Of a DNA stretch of 13,294 nucleotides, positions 11,518-13,294 are shown piece by piece. The notes beneath the pieces were generated by a model. That model was not told the origin of the DNA and did not search any database. It saw only the letters and a list, made by a program, of their open reading frames with translations. Numbering within the stretch: position 1 is the first letter of the stretch; every line of letters starts with the position of its first letter. Origin of the DNA: JAAELZ01 sp047639475 (GTDB lineage Bacteria > Pseudomonadota > Gammaproteobacteria > Arenicellales > Poriferihabitantaceae); NCBI GenBank assembly GCA_047639475.1, contig JBLIOD010000068.1, positions 1 to 13,294 on the forward strand, read 5' to 3'. The position numbers and the translations under genes are program-made.

Positions 11518-13294
11518 ATGAAATTTAATAAACGTCATTTTATAATTGTCTTCGCGCTGGTAACGTCGGTGGCATTTTTTTCAACCCAGCTTGTCGCGCA
11601 AATAACCAGCCCACCTAGTCCGAGTTATAACCCGGTGCCGATGCTCTGTGTGTTGTTTCTCTGCGATGATGATTTCGCGGTTGAGGATGATGTTTTGAAT
11701 GTAACGGTGGGGACCAATAGCACCTCTCTGAATGTTTTGAGTAATGACTCTATCCCTAACAGTGCAGCACTGGTCAGTGTTGGTGGCCCTGATGAAACTA
11801 ATTCTGGCGACAATGCCATAGGTGCAACCTTTGCAACTGCTTCTGGGGCGCTGGCAACCCTAACCGCAGATGGACAGCTTAGCTACGACGCTACTACTAT
11901 TATATTGATGACGCCTGGCACGGACATACTTTTCTATGTAGTCAAAAATGGCACGGACCAAAAAATCGGTAAAATCACTATCAACTTTGGCGACGCACCC
12001 ACTGCGCAAGATGACCCCTCTATCAAAACCTTTTTTTCAGACGGTATTGTTGTGTCGAGCAGCAACGGGCTGTCAAGTAACGACGATTTGGGCGCACCAG
12101 AGGCGGCTATTGCTAGCTTTGGTGGTGGCGATTTAGGTGGAACTATAAGCAGCAACGCGGCCAATGCCAGTGTCGCTTTCGAGGCCATAAGTGGCAATCT
12201 GCAAGTTAATGCCGACGGTTCATTTAGCCTAAGCGGAGAACCATTCACTGTTGGCGTTTTTACCTTCAACTATCGCTTGACCAACATTCATGGCGAATCT
12301 GATGCGACAGTAACCCTAACCGTGGATCCGCACCCGAGTGCAGTTGACGATACAGCGCAAATTAACGAAGACGACCCGGCTACCACAATAGATGTCTTGG
12401 ATAACGACAGCGATACCAATGAACTAAGCAAAATTGATTCGGTTACCCAGCCTGCTAACGGCACGGTCACTATTACTAACAACGGCGCAGACTTAACTTA
12501 TGAACCAGCTGAAGACTATTGTAATGACGGTGGGCCCACCGATGACTTTACCTACACCCTGACGCCCGGAGGCAGCACTCGATCAGTCGCAGTAACCGTA
12601 GCTTGTGTTAATGATATACCTTCTTTTACCAAAGGCGCTGACCAAACTGTATTGGAAGATGCGGGCGAACAAACGATGGCAAACTGGGCGACCGACATCT
12701 CGGCTGGTCCAGCAAATGAGTCGGGTCAGACGGTGTCGTTCAACGTCACGGGCAACACGGCCACAGGCTTGTTCTCGGCTGGTCCGGCGGTGGGTTCGTC
12801 TGGCACGTTGACGTACACGCTGGCGGCGAATGCGAATGGTTCGGCGACGATCACAATCGAGGCACAGGATGATGGTGGCGTTGCCGATGGTGGTGTCGAT
12901 ATGTCGGCGTCGCAGACGTTTGTCATCAATGTGCCAACAATTAGCGACACGGTTGATAGCGATAGTATAAAAGCGGTAACTGATGATGCTAATACTAAAG
13001 ATGCAGATAGTGATCTCGATATAGCAAAATTTGCAGCAGTATTTGAAAACGCATTTGATATTGGCGCTGATGATTTAGAAGCTGGCGCTCTTGTTCCCGT
13101 TATTAGTAGTGATAATTATGTATTAGCCGTTACTTCCCCAGGTAGTAATTCAGGTTTAACTCATGAGGGCGAAGCTATAACCCTTTCTTTAAATGGTGCT
13201 GGTGACGTTGTGGGTACGACAGTAACTCATGGTGATATATTTACAATATCAGTAGTTAATACAGGCGTAGGTGCTGGTGATGTAACTCTAACTC
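11518..13294 (+). CDS. Large exported cadherin/Ig-like repeat protein, 3' end outside window
   Basis: Open for 592 codons from ATG 11518 to the window end, with no stop. A Sec signal peptide is clear: MKFNKRH, core FIIVFALVTSVAFF, probable cut after LVA (residue 27). Acidic beta-sandwich repeats follow: an incomplete repeat with LNVLSNDS (about 65-72), another around 162-275, a cadherin-like/Ig repeat VDDTAQINEDD...IDVLDNDSD (about 276-362), then VNDIPSFTKGADQTVLEDAG through QTFVINV (about 364-472), a unit very common in bacterial giant surface proteins. From about 474 a different unit (VDSDSIKAVTDD, FAAVFENAFDIGADD, GEAITLSLNGAGDVV, THGDIFTISVVN) resembles the DUF5801/T1SS-143 repeats of RTX-type adhesins. 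Such proteins work in adhesion, biofilm or calcium-stabilised surface layers. A Sec signal on a protein with type-I-secretion-style repeats is unusual. The ribosome site is weak. Composition jumps near 12945 (see findings). Confidence 0.88.
   Translation, partial: MKFNKRHFIIVFALVTSVAFFSTQLVAQITSPPSPSYNPVPMLCVLFLCDDDFAVEDDVLNVTVGTNSTSLNVLSNDSIPNSAALVSVGGPDETNSGDNAIGATFATASGALATLTADGQLSYDATTIILMTPGTDILFYVVKNGTDQKIGKITINFGDAPTAQDDPSIKTFFSDGIVVSSSNGLSSNDDLGAPEAAIASFGGGDLGGTISSNAANASVAFEAISGNLQVNADGSFSLSGEPFTVGVFTFNYRLTNIHGESDATVTLTVDPHPSAVDDTAQINEDDPATTIDVLDNDSDTNELSKIDSVTQPANGTVTITNNGADLTYEPAEDYCNDGGPTDDFTYTLTPGGSTRSVAVTVACVNDIPSFTKGADQTVLEDAGEQTMANWATDISAGPANESGQTVSFNVTGNTATGLFSAGPAVGSSGTLTYTLAANANGSATITIEAQDDGGVADGGVDMSASQTFVINVPTISDTVDSDSIKAVTDDANTKDADSDLDIAKFAAVFENAFDIGADDLEAGALVPVISSDNYVLAVTSPGSNSGLTHEGEAITLSLNGAGDVVGTTVTHGDIFTISVVNTGVGAGDVTLT

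Noticed and set aside
11625..12950. Several minus-strand and off-frame ORFs of 61-111 codons
   Set aside because: All overlap the continuous plus-strand repeat-protein frame and are low-complexity shadows (Ser/Leu/Val-rich).

Overview
The window looks like chromosomal DNA of a marine gammaproteobacterium. This rests on a DMSP-demethylase-like gene of the type known from marine bacteria, a guanidinobutyrase-type ureohydrolase, a tungstate transporter, a REP-associated transposase fragment with a DnaA-like tail, and a large repeat-built surface protein. The genus cannot be fixed from sequence alone. Nothing resembling a tRNA, rRNA, CRISPR array or prophage was seen.

Left part (1-5080) is a conserved-looking metabolic block: the 3' part of a guanidinobutyrase/agmatinase gene (cut by the window edge), a small fumarylacetoacetate-hydrolase-family enzyme on the other strand, a dmdA-like tetrahydrofolate-dependent demethylase gene, and a convergent gene for a membrane-anchored alkaline-phosphatase-superfamily protein. 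The FAH and dmdA genes diverge from a 237-base spacer carrying a 12-base palindrome.

Middle (5081-7035): a long spacer, then tupB-tupC, the permease and ATPase of a tungstate ABC transporter. The binding-protein gene tupA is not in the window. A 9-codon ORF just before tupB reads like the start of a signal peptide.

From 7036 to about 11200 the window is accessory DNA with strong gene decay. It holds a frameshifted gene of carboxypeptidase-regulatory/Ig-like character whose 5' side stops exactly at an internally deleted IS5-family element (7520-8012, both ends recognisable). After that come a small secreted protein, the C-terminal half of a REP-associated transposase, a spacer of about 650 bases with two inverted repeats, a second small secreted protein, and a leftward vapB-vapC-like toxin-antitoxin pair. 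Directly behind vapC, with a one-base gap, lies a third reading frame of about 108 codons interrupted by three in-frame TGA codons, apparently a decayed third member of the operon.

Right part (11203-13294): a spacer with AAAGT...ACTTT palindromes, then the first 592 codons of a large exported repeat protein that runs off the window. Its base composition changes abruptly near 12945, where its repeat type also changes, indicating a mosaic gene.
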